This document shows positions 26,206 through 34,933 of a stretch of 64,000 nt of DNA, piece after piece. The DNA is from JANQPX01 sp039197065 (GTDB lineage: Bacteria > Pseudomonadota > Alphaproteobacteria > Geminicoccales > Geminicoccaceae). Each line of letters opens with the position of its first letter. The stretch's first letter is position 1. A model generated the notes under the pieces. That model did no database searches. It was not told where the DNA came from and worked only from the letters and a program-made list of their open reading frames with translations. A program made the translations under genes and the position numbers. The stretch is from contig JBCCUL010000002.1 in NCBI GenBank assembly GCA_039197065.1, positions 1 through 64,000 on the forward strand, in the 5' to 3' direction.

Positions 26206-27279
26206 CTAGTCCGGCTCGGCAAGGTCGTTCAGCGCTTCGAAGACATTGATCCGCGCCGATGCGTCGCCGGGCAGGGCGATGCTCCGCTGGATACTGAAAG
26301 CCTCGTCATAGGCACCGACGAAGAGGGAGCGAACGCCAGGCTGAGCATCAATGGCCGACGATTGATCTGCTGGAATACCAAAGCCGGAAAGGTGGAAACC
26401 TTGTCCGTCGGGATCACGCGCCAAGAAGGCTTCGACGATCAGCCGCTCGACCCGCTCGCCGAAGAGCAGGGTCGATCCAACATCGGCCTGATCGACCCGG
26501 AAGTGATCGTCGGCGAAGGTTCCAACCATCTGGACATAAGAGGGGGCGGCGAGGGTCTCGCAGCACGTTTCGTCAAGACGTGTGCCGCCCAACTTGACCA
26601 TCTCTTCGGTTTTGAGGAGAAGCCCGCGAAGGCTGTCCGGTCCCTTGTCGTCCAATCGGTCGATGCGCGAGGCGATGACCTCGCCACCCTTCCAGAGCCC
26701 GCTGACCGCCAGGCGATCCCCTGGTTCGATGTCATCAGGAGCAATCACTTTGCCATCGATGTAGCCGCGCCGATCGACAATGACCGTCGACTCGTCGAAT
26801 AAGGCGCGCGTACCCATCACCGTCACGACGCGAGCGGCAGGATCGATCGCGCTCACTGGCCCAACGACAGGAAGGAAGATCGACACCCGATTTGCCGTCC
26901 ACCCCCCAGCATCCGGTCGGGCCTCGACGATCACCGTCGATCCCACCGTCAAGGGCAGATCCCGGCCGATCATCTCGGTATGGGAGGGCTCCTCCGCGTC
27001 ATCGATATCGATGGTCTGACCGTTGACGACGATGCTGCCGAAGGCGGTCACCGTGCCGAATATCCCGGTGCCGCCGATGCCGCCCTCGGTCTCATCGCCC
27101 ACAGCCAGGACTTTGTCGCGCGATGGCGCTCCGGTGCCACCAATCCCACCTTCTGATTCGCTCGATGAGGTTGCGATGACCACCTCTTCCTTGCCGGCGA
27201 CATCATCGATCCGTTCCGGGCCAGCGCAGGCGACAAGCCAACCGAGCAATAAGGCTGGGCTCAGGACACGGCGGATCAT
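26206..27279 (-). CDS. DUF5666-type lipoprotein with GGIGGTG motifs
   Basis: This 357-residue protein has a lipoprotein signal peptide with lipobox LVAC (Cys18), two copies of the motif EGGIGGTG (near residues 43 and 66) and then repeated small beta-barrel-like segments such as GTVTAFGSIVVNGQTIDID and GPVSAIDPAARVVTVMG, the pattern of DUF5666 domains. Its function is unknown. Its start overlaps the stop of the DUF6502 gene by four bases (27276-27279), so the two are coupled. This pairing recurs in proteobacteria, to my knowledge without an assigned role. Confidence 0.8.
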   Translation of the reverse strand: MIRRVLSPALLLGWLVACAGPERIDDVAGKEEVVIATSSSESEGGIGGTGAPSRDKVLAVGDETEGGIGGTGIFGTVTAFGSIVVNGQTIDIDDAEEPSHTEMIGRDLPLTVGSTVIVEARPDAGGWTANRVSIFLPVVGPVSAIDPAARVVTVMGTRALFDESTVIVDRRGYIDGKVIAPDDIEPGDRLAVSGLWKGGEVIASRIDRLDDKGPDSLRGLLLKTEEMVKLGGTRLDETCCETLAAPSYVQMVGTFADDHFRVDQADVGSTLLFGERVERLIVEAFLARDPDGQGFHLSGFGIPADQSSAIDAQPGVRSLFVGAYDEAFSIQRSIALPGDASARINVFEALNDLAEPD

Positions 27280-28103
27280 GAGGAATTTCCTTTGGGTGGA
27301 TCATCTTCGCGATAAAAAAAGACGCCGAAGCGAAACCTTTCGGTCGTCCCATCCTCGCCGGCGTCGGCCTTTTGCAACTCAAGCGCCTTGCTGTTCAGGT
27401 CGTTTAGGACTCGCTCACCAAGCTCCCGCGCCTTACCCTCGATTTTGTCGACGGATGTCGTTTCCAAATGGTTGTAGTAGACGGCCCGTTCCAGAAAGCG
27501 CCTGCCATGCTCATCGCCGACAAGATTCGACACGGCAGCGGCGAGGTGATCATGCAGGTTCATTTCGAAAAAACGCATCAGGCCTTCGCTGTCGGCGGTC
27601 GGTACGAAGGCCTGGCTCTTCAAGCGAACGACATCGGTGGTCTGGTCCCAGTCAACCAGCTTTTGATCAATCAGGCCGTCAAGAACCGTTCGGGGATGGA
27701 CGTCTTTGCTTATCCCCTGAAAAAGCTCTTCGAAGCTCGGCGATCCATTGTCAGCCGATCGATGAAGAGCCTTGGGCTGTCCTTTGCCGTCGACATAGGT
27801 CGGATCGCCAAGCCAGCGGCCGATGACGGTGGCGCTAAGCGACATGGCGGGCGGCGCTGAGGACGGCATGCCGTCCGTCCGGATACTTCGGACATCACGC
27901 CGGTGAACGCCGGTTAGAATGCTTACACGGCTGTCGGTCGGCGGCTTGTCGTCGATCCCGAATTCATCGATCGCCACATCCACGTAAACCTGCTTCAAAA
28001 GAGCATTGACCGCCGGCAACTGCACGCCACGGGCAATGAGCAGCCGAACGATCGGCCGCATAAGCCACCGAAGTGCTGCAAGTGTCCGATCATGCTCGGA
28101 CAT
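27276..28103 (-). CDS. DUF6502 family protein
   Basis: This 275-residue cytoplasmic protein shows the features I associate with DUF6502: an N-terminal LRWLMRPIVRLLIARGVQLPAVNALLKQVYVDVA, then SRVSILTGVHRRDVRSIR, which looks like a winged-helix DNA-binding segment, and a C-terminal helical part (DHLAAAVSNLVGDEHGRRFLERAVYYNHL). It might be a regulator, but that is inference. It is the first gene of an operon with the DUF5666 lipoprotein, and the palindrome ATGGGA-N5-TCCCAT lies 48 bases before its start. Confidence 0.75.
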   Translation of the reverse strand: MSEHDRTLAALRWLMRPIVRLLIARGVQLPAVNALLKQVYVDVAIDEFGIDDKPPTDSRVSILTGVHRRDVRSIRTDGMPSSAPPAMSLSATVIGRWLGDPTYVDGKGQPKALHRSADNGSPSFEELFQGISKDVHPRTVLDGLIDQKLVDWDQTTDVVRLKSQAFVPTADSEGLMRFFEMNLHDHLAAAVSNLVGDEHGRRFLERAVYYNHLETTSVDKIEGKARELGERVLNDLNSKALELQKADAGEDGTTERFRFGVFFYREDDPPKGNSS

Positions 28104-28150
28104 GACGGGATCGCGACATATTTCGTAACCAGATCATAGACAATAGCTAC

Positions 28151-28167
28151 ATGGGACAAAATCCCAT
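28151..28167. promoter_or_regulatory. ATGGGA-N5-TCCCAT palindrome over the DUF6502 operon promoter
   Basis: ATGGGA (28151-28156) and TCCCAT (28162-28167) are part of a longer perfect inverted repeat, ACATGGGA/TCCCATGT (28149-28169). On the minus strand a consensus -35 TTGACA (28167-28172) overlaps its edge, placing the palindrome in the promoter spacer, a usual operator position. The same motif stands at 25940-25956. The rest of the gap 28104-28464 shows no gene. Confidence 0.6.
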
Positions 28168-28464
28168 GTCAAACGATGTCGTGATATCTTTCATAAAAAA
28201 AACTGCCGGGCTCAGTCTCCTTCTCAGGTCCCAACGTCGGTTCCGGGGCAGGCCGCACGCAGGGCAGGCATTTCGTTGCGCCCGCTCGATCGTGGTCATT
28301 ACGTGGTCCAAGAGCGGATGTTTTAAAAGCGAGCCAAGATCAACTTACCAGATGGGCTCGGCTAGGCTGGATAGCGGGACGCTATTGCTGCTGACCTGTT
28401 ACCCTGGAGAAAATCGAGTGGGCTGAGAAATGGGCGAGTAATCTTATTAACGCATTGAAAGAAA

Positions 28465-28550
28465 TGGTGCGGACGGCGGGACTCGAACCCGCACGGGCAT
28501 AGCCCTCCAGATTTTAAGTCTGGTATGTCTACCAGTTCCATCACGTCCGC
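28465..28550 (-). tRNA. tRNA-Leu (anticodon TAA)
   Basis: On the minus strand the 86 bases begin GCGGACGTGATGG and end with the encoded CCA. The acceptor stem GCGGACG/CGTCCGC, the T-arm GGGTTCGAGTCCC and an anticodon loop CTTAAAA in the stem CAGA/TCTG give anticodon TAA. The long variable arm fits a leucine tRNA. A T-rich stretch follows the 3' end. No duplicated 3' end (integration scar) was seen nearby. Confidence 0.95.
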
Positions 28551-28722
28551 AAGCGTCCCGCTCGACCGGTTCCTTTTTCCGCTTTCGGCGGGGCTTGGCG
28601 TGGGTGTTGAGTACGGCATCTTGGTGGGGAGGGCAATGGGGCGGCTTGGCGGTCCGCGTTGCCTGCGGCAGGTGGTGGGCCTAGTCTCGGGAGTGAGCTC
28701 GAATAGCGAGGGAGCCTCTGTC

Positions 28723-29121
28723 ATGTCGGCTTTGGAACGATATCGGAAACGCGTGACGTCGGTGATTACGGCGGTCAGGCTGGATTTGAAGACCGACGGC
28801 TTTGCTTATGAGAAGTGGGGGGCGACGCAGCGCTGCAAGGCGGGCGACTGGCTGGTGGACAATGGCGGTGATGTCTACACGATCGACGCTGATGTCTTCG
28901 CCAGGACCTATAAGCCGGCGACGACGCCCGGCTGTTACGTCAAGACGACGGTGGTGTTCGCCAGGAAGGCCGAGAAGGCTGGGGTCATTCAATCGAAAGA
29001 GGGCGCTACGCATTACGAGACGGGGGATTACATCGTCTATAACGAGGCCGACGAGAAAGACGGCTACGCTGTGGAAACCAAGAGATTCGAGGAGATGTAC
29101 GAGCCGGTCGGTGAAGGCTGA
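28723..29121 (+). CDS. Hypothetical protein with two GD[WY]-[LI]-V-x-N repeats
   Basis: I do not recognise this 132-residue protein. It contains two similar halves, one with AGDWLVDNGGDVYTIDADVFARTY and one with TGDYIVYNEADEKDGYAVETKRFEEMY, suggesting a duplicated small beta-rich module ending in an aromatic residue. There is no signal peptide or membrane segment. The ATG at 28723 has GAGGGAG upstream. It lies between tRNA-Leu and the TPR-patatin gene, 135 bases from the latter and on the same strand, so it could be its partner, but this is only positional. Confidence 0.6.
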   Translation: MSALERYRKRVTSVITAVRLDLKTDGFAYEKWGATQRCKAGDWLVDNGGDVYTIDADVFARTYKPATTPGCYVKTTVVFARKAEKAGVIQSKEGATHYETGDYIVYNEADEKDGYAVETKRFEEMYEPVGEG

Positions 29122-29256
29122 ATTCACCTGTAAGCTGTCCGTGTGAACGTAACGTTCGTTGCTACGGCATTTTATTGTCGATAGAAGTCTCTCAGGCTGA
29201 GCGCTTATTGGAGCGCGTGGTGTCACCCGGCCGAAGCTGAAAGATGAGAGGCTATA

Positions 29257-31875
29257 ATGCGTAGTGATGATTTAAAGCGGTCTCGCAGTATTCGTGGTGG
29301 TATTGAGGTCAGCCCTACAGAGGGGCTCGAACTTGCAATAGATCTCTCTAAGTCGCAGCATTTCGATGAAGCGCGTCGATTAGCGCAGCATCTCATCAAT
29401 AGAGAGAAAGTCGACCCGAAGGACAGGGTCAAGATCCGGCAGCAGCTTGCGCTTTGGATCTCGAAGAATCCGGATGCGCCGGATGATACCAAGCATGATG
29501 AGGCGCTCAACGTCCTGGATCGCATCGGCAAGACTGAAGGCGGCGGGCAATTGGCGGAGGCGGTCGACCCGGAGACTCTTGGGATCGCTGGCGGCATCTG
29601 CAAGCGGAAGTGGTTGGTAACCGGGCGGCTGGAGGATCTCGAGCGCAGCCTCCACTTCTACGAGCGTGGCGCTAAAGGGGAAACCGAGAAGGACAATGGC
29701 TACACCGCGATCAACGCCGCTTTCGTTCACGATCTGCTCAGCCACCAGAAAACTGCTTTCGTCGATGATCAGCGTCGCCATCAGGAAAATGCCAAATCGC
29801 TTCGAAAGCGGGTTCTCGACGATCTCTTGCCGATCAAAGGCGAGCCTGTGTGGGAGGGAGGACCGTCGCGGGAGAGTGTGCGTTGGTTCAACGAAACCAT
29901 TGCAGAGGCTTACTTCGGTCTAGGGAATTTTCCGAAGGCGACTGAGTATTTGAAGGCGGCCTATGCAATCAAAGGGAGTGAAAGGATCGCCCCTTGGGAG
30001 ATCGAGACGACGGCCCGTCAGTTCGCCTGGCTTGCGCGCCTGCAGGATCCCGATGCCAGGACGCCCGAGCAGTTCAAGAGATCGAAGGCCTGGGGCGTGT
30101 TGCGCGAGATTTACGGCGAAGAGGTTGCCGACGCCGCTCCGTCGTCGCTCTTTGCGGGCAAGCTCGGTCTGGCGCTCTCAGGAGGTGGCTTTCGCGCGTC
30201 GCTGTTTCATATCGGTGTGCTCGCAGCCCTGGCCGAGCGGGATCTGCTTCGCCATGTCGATGTGCTCTCATGCGTGTCCGGTGGATCGATCGTCGGCGCC
30301 CATTACTATCTGGAAGTGCGCAAGCTTCTGGAAGACTGGAGTGACGATGAGATCGGCCGCGAGGATTATGTCGAGCTGGTCGAGCGTCTCCAGAAAGATT
30401 TTCTTGCGGGTGTGCAAGAGAACATTCGGATGCGTTTAAGCGCCAGCCTGAAGGCCAATTACCACATGGCCTTCAAGTCCGGTTATACGACGTCCAGGCG
30501 TCTCGGCGAACTCTACCAAAGCCATCTTTACGGTCGCATCAAGGATGACAAAAAGCGCAAGCTGAAACAGCTTCGCATCAAACCCAAGGATACCGACGCG
30601 TTCAATCCAAAATATGATAACTGGAAGCGCAAGAACAAAGCGCCGATCCTGATCCTGAACGCAACGACGGTGAACACCGGGCATAACTGGCAATTCACCA
30701 CATCCTGGATGGGTGAGCCACCGACCTTCATCGATAGCGAGATCGACGGCAATTATCGCCTGCGCCGCATGTATCTGAAGGAAGAGGCTCCCAAGCCGCA
30801 TTGCAACATCAGCATTGGCGATGCGGTCGCTGCGTCCTCCTGCGTGCCGGGTTTGTTCGATCCGCTGGAACTGCGCGATCTCTATCAGGACGGCGTTACC
30901 GTTCGTCTGGTCGATGGCGGCGTGCACGACAATCAGGGCGTGTTCGGCCTTCTGGATCAGAATTGTTCCGTCATGATCGTGAGCGATGCCAGCGGCCAGA
31001 TGGATGCCGAGGACGACCCTCATGATGATCGCATGCGTGTTCTTTTGCGGACGAGCAGCATCCTGCAAGCGCGCGTGCGCGCCGCACAATATCGGGAGAT
31101 CGAATCGCGTCGCCGAAGCGGGCTGCTCAAGAATCTTCTTTTTCTGCATTTAAAGAAGAATCTTTGGGCCGAAGATCGCGATTGGATCGCCTGTAAGAAT
31201 CCGAAGCAGCTCTCTCCAAAAGAGCTACAGGAGCAACAGGCCGGTCTGACCAAGTTCGGCATATTGAAGCACTTCCAGCGGCGCATCGCCGGCATTCGGA
31301 CCGATCTCGATTCGTTCAACCAGACCGAAGCCTTTGCCCTGATGACCTCCGGCTATCTGATGACCGCAGCGCAGGTCGAAGACGAGATCCAAGGCTTCCC
31401 CAACGAACGTCATGACCACAAGTGGACGTTCCTGGAGCTGGAAGATGCGCTGCGTGAATCAAGCAACCACAAACTCGATCGGCTCTTGAAGGTTGCAGGT
31501 GCAGTCATGTTCAAGGCCTGGAGGCTTTCGGATCGTCTCCGGACCTGGACGGTCATCGCACTGGTCTTGGCTGCCATCCTGCTTTTCGCATTGGTGTATT
31601 GGAGCGATCAGCCGTTGCTCTCGCTTGGAGGCATTGTGGCGATGCTCGGTCTCGTTGGCGTCACATTTGCGTTTTTCAAATTCGGCCTCGGACCGCTCTT
31701 TCGATTCGTGAAGTTTCGTAAGCCTCCGCATCAGTTTTTGACGGGCGTCTTTCTCGGCACCGTCGGATGGGGCGCTTCCTGGCTGCACATAAGCTTATTC
31801 GACAAGTTCTATCTTAGCGAAGGCGAAGTGCCGGAGACCCAAGATGGGGCTGAGACAGAGGGTCAGCCGCACTGA
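29257..31875 (+). CDS. TPR-containing patatin-like phospholipase with C-terminal membrane helices
   Basis: This 872-residue protein has three parts. Residues 1-290 form a helical TPR-like region (LEDLERSLHFYERG, FPKATEYLKAAYAI). The patatin domain spans about 300-580 with oxyanion loop SGGGFR (308-313), nucleophile Ser341 in CVSGGS and catalytic Asp553 in DGGVHDNQG. The C-terminal region has two or three transmembrane helices at about 755-835. The nucleophile elbow has Cys where the usual GxSxG has its first Gly. Patatins hydrolyse phospholipid acyl chains, and this one is predicted to be anchored to the membrane, facing the cytoplasm. Its role is unknown; the shape is reminiscent of membrane-damaging effectors. 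Confidence 0.82.
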   Translation: MRSDDLKRSRSIRGGIEVSPTEGLELAIDLSKSQHFDEARRLAQHLINREKVDPKDRVKIRQQLALWISKNPDAPDDTKHDEALNVLDRIGKTEGGGQLAEAVDPETLGIAGGICKRKWLVTGRLEDLERSLHFYERGAKGETEKDNGYTAINAAFVHDLLSHQKTAFVDDQRRHQENAKSLRKRVLDDLLPIKGEPVWEGGPSRESVRWFNETIAEAYFGLGNFPKATEYLKAAYAIKGSERIAPWEIETTARQFAWLARLQDPDARTPEQFKRSKAWGVLREIYGEEVADAAPSSLFAGKLGLALSGGGFRASLFHIGVLAALAERDLLRHVDVLSCVSGGSIVGAHYYLEVRKLLEDWSDDEIGREDYVELVERLQKDFLAGVQENIRMRLSASLKANYHMAFKSGYTTSRRLGELYQSHLYGRIKDDKKRKLKQLRIKPKDTDAFNPKYDNWKRKNKAPILILNATTVNTGHNWQFTTSWMGEPPTFIDSEIDGNYRLRRMYLKEEAPKPHCNISIGDAVAASSCVPGLFDPLELRDLYQDGVTVRLVDGGVHDNQGVFGLLDQNCSVMIVSDASGQMDAEDDPHDDRMRVLLRTSSILQARVRAAQYREIESRRRSGLLKNLLFLHLKKNLWAEDRDWIACKNPKQLSPKELQEQQAGLTKFGILKHFQRRIAGIRTDLDSFNQTEAFALMTSGYLMTAAQVEDEIQGFPNERHDHKWTFLELEDALRESSNHKLDRLLKVAGAVMFKAWRLSDRLRTWTVIALVLAAILLFALVYWSDQPLLSLGGIVAMLGLVGVTFAFFKFGLGPLFRFVKFRKPPHQFLTGVFLGTVGWGASWLHISLFDKFYLSEGEVPETQDGAETEGQPH

Positions 31876-32212
31876 TCTGACGCCTTCATGCGAGAGGTGC
31901 TTCCAACGGGCGGCTGCATGTCGATGAGTGCTTCCATTGAACAGAGAGCATGGCGGCACCCGCCTCTCGGGTTCATCACGGGTTCAGGTTTCAGCGGTCA
32001 AATCAATAGCTGGTCAATGTGGCGCCCACAGACGATCTGCCCGTCGGGAGCTTAGAAACCCTGAGAGAATCCGACGGGCGCTCCAGCAAGCAAAGAGCGA
32101 GAAGCGATGATGCTGGAGAGGCGGCGAATGTCTGTCCCGGAGTTTTTGCTTCCGATGGATGGGGTTGATAGTCTTTTCGTTGCATGAACTCGACTGACGG
32201 GATGCAAGGATC
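31876..32212. other. Intergenic region without recognised features
   Basis: These 337 bases between the patatin gene and ydbH contain only short frames without similarity to anything I know, and no clear hairpin. It should hold the promoter of the ydbH operon; AAGGA lies just before the ydbH ATG. Confidence 0.4.
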
Positions 32213-34744
32213 ATGACCCTGCTGCGCCGGATTGGCCTATTCGCCGTTGCGGTCATCGTTCTGATCGTCCTCTCGATCTGGTCGTTGCCTTGGACGATCC
32301 CGTTGGTACTGGCGATCGCCGGCGTCGATGATGTGACGTTCGACGACTTGGCGGTTGGGTTTCGCAGCGCCCGGCTGGATGGGCTCGCGATCGGCGATCG
32401 ACAGCAACAACGCGTGGCGACCATCGAAGCGCGTTACAGCCTCGGCGGTCTTCTCAGCGGACGTCTCCAGCAGTTTCGGATCGATGGTCTGGAGGTGGAT
32501 GCTGTTTATGGAGACGGCGTGCTGGACTTTGGCGAAGAGATCGCCGCCGCCGAGGATGGACAGCCTGACGAGATTGCGTTCGAGCCGACATTGCCGATCA
32601 TGATCGATGAACTCCTGATCGAGAACAGTCGGATTGGCGTCGAGACGTCCTTCGGCATGCTTGATGTGCCCTTCGAGGGCCGGGCGTCCGTCGTCGACGA
32701 TCGGGTGGAATTCGACCTCGGCATGTCGTCCGCCGAGCTGACTGCCGAGGACCAGGGAACGCTTTGCATCGGGTTCGAACTTTCAGGCAGTCTGCCCATC
32801 ACCGGAGAACCGCGCGCCGACCAGGTCACGGCGAGAGGCCGCATCGACATGCAGGCTGCAGATGTCGACCTCATCAGGCGCGGACAACCGGTATCGGCAA
32901 CCAGCGTCATCGATCTGAACCTCGTCGACGGTCGGTTCTCCCTGGCGGGGCCTTTGGAGGCCAGTGGTCGATTTGGTTCGGTGACAGGGAATCTTGCCGC
33001 GACTGTCGAGCTCGATGATCAGCTCAAGCCTGTCGCGATCGCATCCGGTGATGCGGCCTTCGATCTGAACGGGATCCACCTCGAAGACGGCGCGCTCGAT
33101 CGCGGCCGGATCGCCTTGGAAATCGGCGGCCCGCTCGAAGGTCTGAGGGGCTCCCTCGATATCGATCTCGACGGTTTGACGGCATCGCTCGGCAGGATCG
33201 AGGTTCTTGGTATCAAGATGCAGCGCGTTTTCGACATTGCTCTGACCGATCAGGCCTTCGAGGTCATCGCGGGAGCGGAGGGCAAGAAAACCAGTATCGA
33301 TCAAGTCAGGATCACCGATGGCGACGAGATCTTATTGGAGAGCGGCTGGTTTACGCTTCAATGGCCGGGCCGCGAAGAGCCCTGGCTTCGTTTCGATCTG
33401 GATGACCGAAATGTCATGCTGGACTGGCCGCTCGAAATCGACCCGGTTCGTCTCGATCTCGTGGACAGGCGCTTCTGGGCGCGGATCGAAGACCTCGCCT
33501 TGACACTGGACGGCAGTCCAGAGGGGCTTGAAAGCGGCGCTATCCGCATTCGCCGAGGGCGTATCGATCTGCCGAGCGCCAATCTGGCACTCGTCGGTAT
33601 CGAGAGCGACATCCCGTTGAGCGGTTCCGGGCTCTCGACCGATCGCCGCATTCCGCTCGCCGTTCGCTTGGTGCGTCCGCTTGACCAGCCGCGCCTGTTC
33701 ACGCCGTTTCGGCTCGATGCCCGGATCGGCGCGGAGCCTTCGACGGTCGATATCGAAGGCAGGCTGACGACCAAGTCCGATCCGGCGGCGGTGCTTGCAA
33801 TTGAGGGCCAACATGACATCGAGACCGGTCAGGGGACCGCCGATATCGACCTGGCGCCGATCGCCTTCGCTGCCGGCTCTCTTCAGCCTGCGAACCTGTC
33901 CCCGATCCTGGATGGTGTGATCGACGAGGCCGAGGGCGGGCTCGCTCTGAACGGACGGATCGGGTGGCGGGATGGTGAGCTGTCCAGTGATCTCGCGCTT
34001 CTGATCGATGAACTCGGCTTTTCGATCGGGCCGGCGCGATTGTCGCGTATCAACAGCGTCATCCGCTTCGACGGTATAAGCCCGCTGACCACAGAAGGCG
34101 ATCAGCTGCTTTCCGTCGGTCTCCTGGACGTTGGCCTGCCGCTCACCGATGGACTGGTGTCGATGCGCCTTAGGCCGGACGGCCAGCTCGCGGTCGATCG
34201 TCTGACCTGGCGCCTGGCGGATGGGGAGATCCGGGCAGCGCCGTTCACCTTTGGTTCAGACGTGCAGGACTTAACTCTGATGCTGACGGCCGAGCAGCTC
34301 GACCTCAATGAGCTGCTCAGGCTGACGCCGCTCGATGAGCTGACCGGAGAAGGCCGTATCGATGGAACCCTGCCGCTTACCATCGGCGAAGCCGCCGCCA
34401 TCGATGGTGGCGAACTCGTCGCGACCGGCGAAGGCGTCCTTCGTTACAAGCCATCGACCGTGCCTGGCGTTTTGCAGGCCGGAGGTGAAAGCGTTAGGCT
34501 CATGTTGCAGGCATTGGAGAATTTTCAATATGACGCGCTCAAGATCACCATCGACGGTAGGACCGATGGCGCCAACGCCGTCGGGCTCCATCTCAAAGGG
34601 TCCAATCCCGAGCTCTATGACGGCCATCCCGTCGAATTCAATCTCAATCTTGAGGGCAGTCTGGCCAGCCTCGTTCAGGCCAATATCGACAATTACCAGA
34701 TCCCCGATCGCATACGCGAAAGGCTTCAGGGGTTCGAGCGCTAG
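32213..34744 (+). CDS. ydbH: YdbH-type AsmA-like intermembrane lipid transport protein
   Basis: This 843-residue protein has an N-terminal membrane anchor (residues 8-36) and then a long repetitive beta-rich periplasmic part, typical of YdbH in the AsmA/TamB group of bridge-like lipid transporters. Family-like stretches include the N-terminal LGGLLSGRLQQFRIDGLEVD and the C-terminal GEGVLRYKPSTVPGVLQAGGESVRLMLQALENFQYDALKI. It is followed by a YnbE-type lipoprotein, whose frame overlaps its end, and YdbL, the same gene order as in Escherichia coli. YdbH with YnbE spans the envelope and carries phospholipids toward the outer membrane. Confidence 0.88.
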   Translation: MTLLRRIGLFAVAVIVLIVLSIWSLPWTIPLVLAIAGVDDVTFDDLAVGFRSARLDGLAIGDRQQQRVATIEARYSLGGLLSGRLQQFRIDGLEVDAVYGDGVLDFGEEIAAAEDGQPDEIAFEPTLPIMIDELLIENSRIGVETSFGMLDVPFEGRASVVDDRVEFDLGMSSAELTAEDQGTLCIGFELSGSLPITGEPRADQVTARGRIDMQAADVDLIRRGQPVSATSVIDLNLVDGRFSLAGPLEASGRFGSVTGNLAATVELDDQLKPVAIASGDAAFDLNGIHLEDGALDRGRIALEIGGPLEGLRGSLDIDLDGLTASLGRIEVLGIKMQRVFDIALTDQAFEVIAGAEGKKTSIDQVRITDGDEILLESGWFTLQWPGREEPWLRFDLDDRNVMLDWPLEIDPVRLDLVDRRFWARIEDLALTLDGSPEGLESGAIRIRRGRIDLPSANLALVGIESDIPLSGSGLSTDRRIPLAVRLVRPLDQPRLFTPFRLDARIGAEPSTVDIEGRLTTKSDPAAVLAIEGQHDIETGQGTADIDLAPIAFAAGSLQPANLSPILDGVIDEAEGGLALNGRIGWRDGELSSDLALLIDELGFSIGPARLSRINSVIRFDGISPLTTEGDQLLSVGLLDVGLPLTDGLVSMRLRPDGQLAVDRLTWRLADGEIRAAPFTFGSDVQDLTLMLTAEQLDLNELLRLTPLDELTGEGRIDGTLPLTIGEAAAIDGGELVATGEGVLRYKPSTVPGVLQAGGESVRLMLQALENFQYDALKITIDGRTDGANAVGLHLKGSNPELYDGHPVEFNLNLEGSLASLVQANIDNYQIPDRIRERLQGFER

Positions 34745-34922
34745 CGCGGTTCATATCGTTGTCCCGCTGGTCCTGCTGGCGGCTTGCCAGCCGCGCGTGG
34801 CCCTCGAGGCTCCTAAAGATCCAATCGTCATCAATCTCAACGTCAAGATCGAGCAGGAAGTGAAGGTGAAGGTCGAAAAAGATATCGAAGACCTCTTCGA
34901 CGACAATGACGACCTTTTTTAG
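34650..34922 (+). CDS. ynbE: YnbE-like outer-membrane lipoprotein, start uncertain
   Basis: The reading frame ending at 34922 contains a lipobox LLAAC at about 34773-34787 and the YnbE core PKDPIVINLNVKIEQEV...KDIEDLFDDNDDLF, so the product is clear. No ATG, GTG or TTG occurs in this frame between the TTG at 34650 and the lipobox. The true start may be that TTG, which gives a long 35-residue lead, or a rare codon such as ATT at 34692. AGGGG at about 34728 could drive initiation nearer the lipobox. It overlaps the end of ydbH. YnbE is thought to stack with YdbH to complete the bridge to the outer membrane. Confidence 0.7.
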   Translation: MRAVWPASFRPISTITRSPIAYAKGFRGSSASAVHIVVPLVLLAACQPRVALEAPKDPIVINLNVKIEQEVKVKVEKDIEDLFDDNDDLF

Positions 34923-34933
34923 GAGCTGATGCC

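Noticed and set aside
29257..31875. CBASS (CapV) phospholipase effector
   Set aside because: The patatin domain fits, but no cyclic-nucleotide synthase or ancillary CBASS gene is nearby, and the protein has TPR and membrane parts unlike CapV.
28465..32212. Genomic island integrated at tRNA-Leu
   Set aside because: No integrase and no duplicated tRNA 3' end were found on either side, and the genes in question lie on the 5' side of the tRNA.
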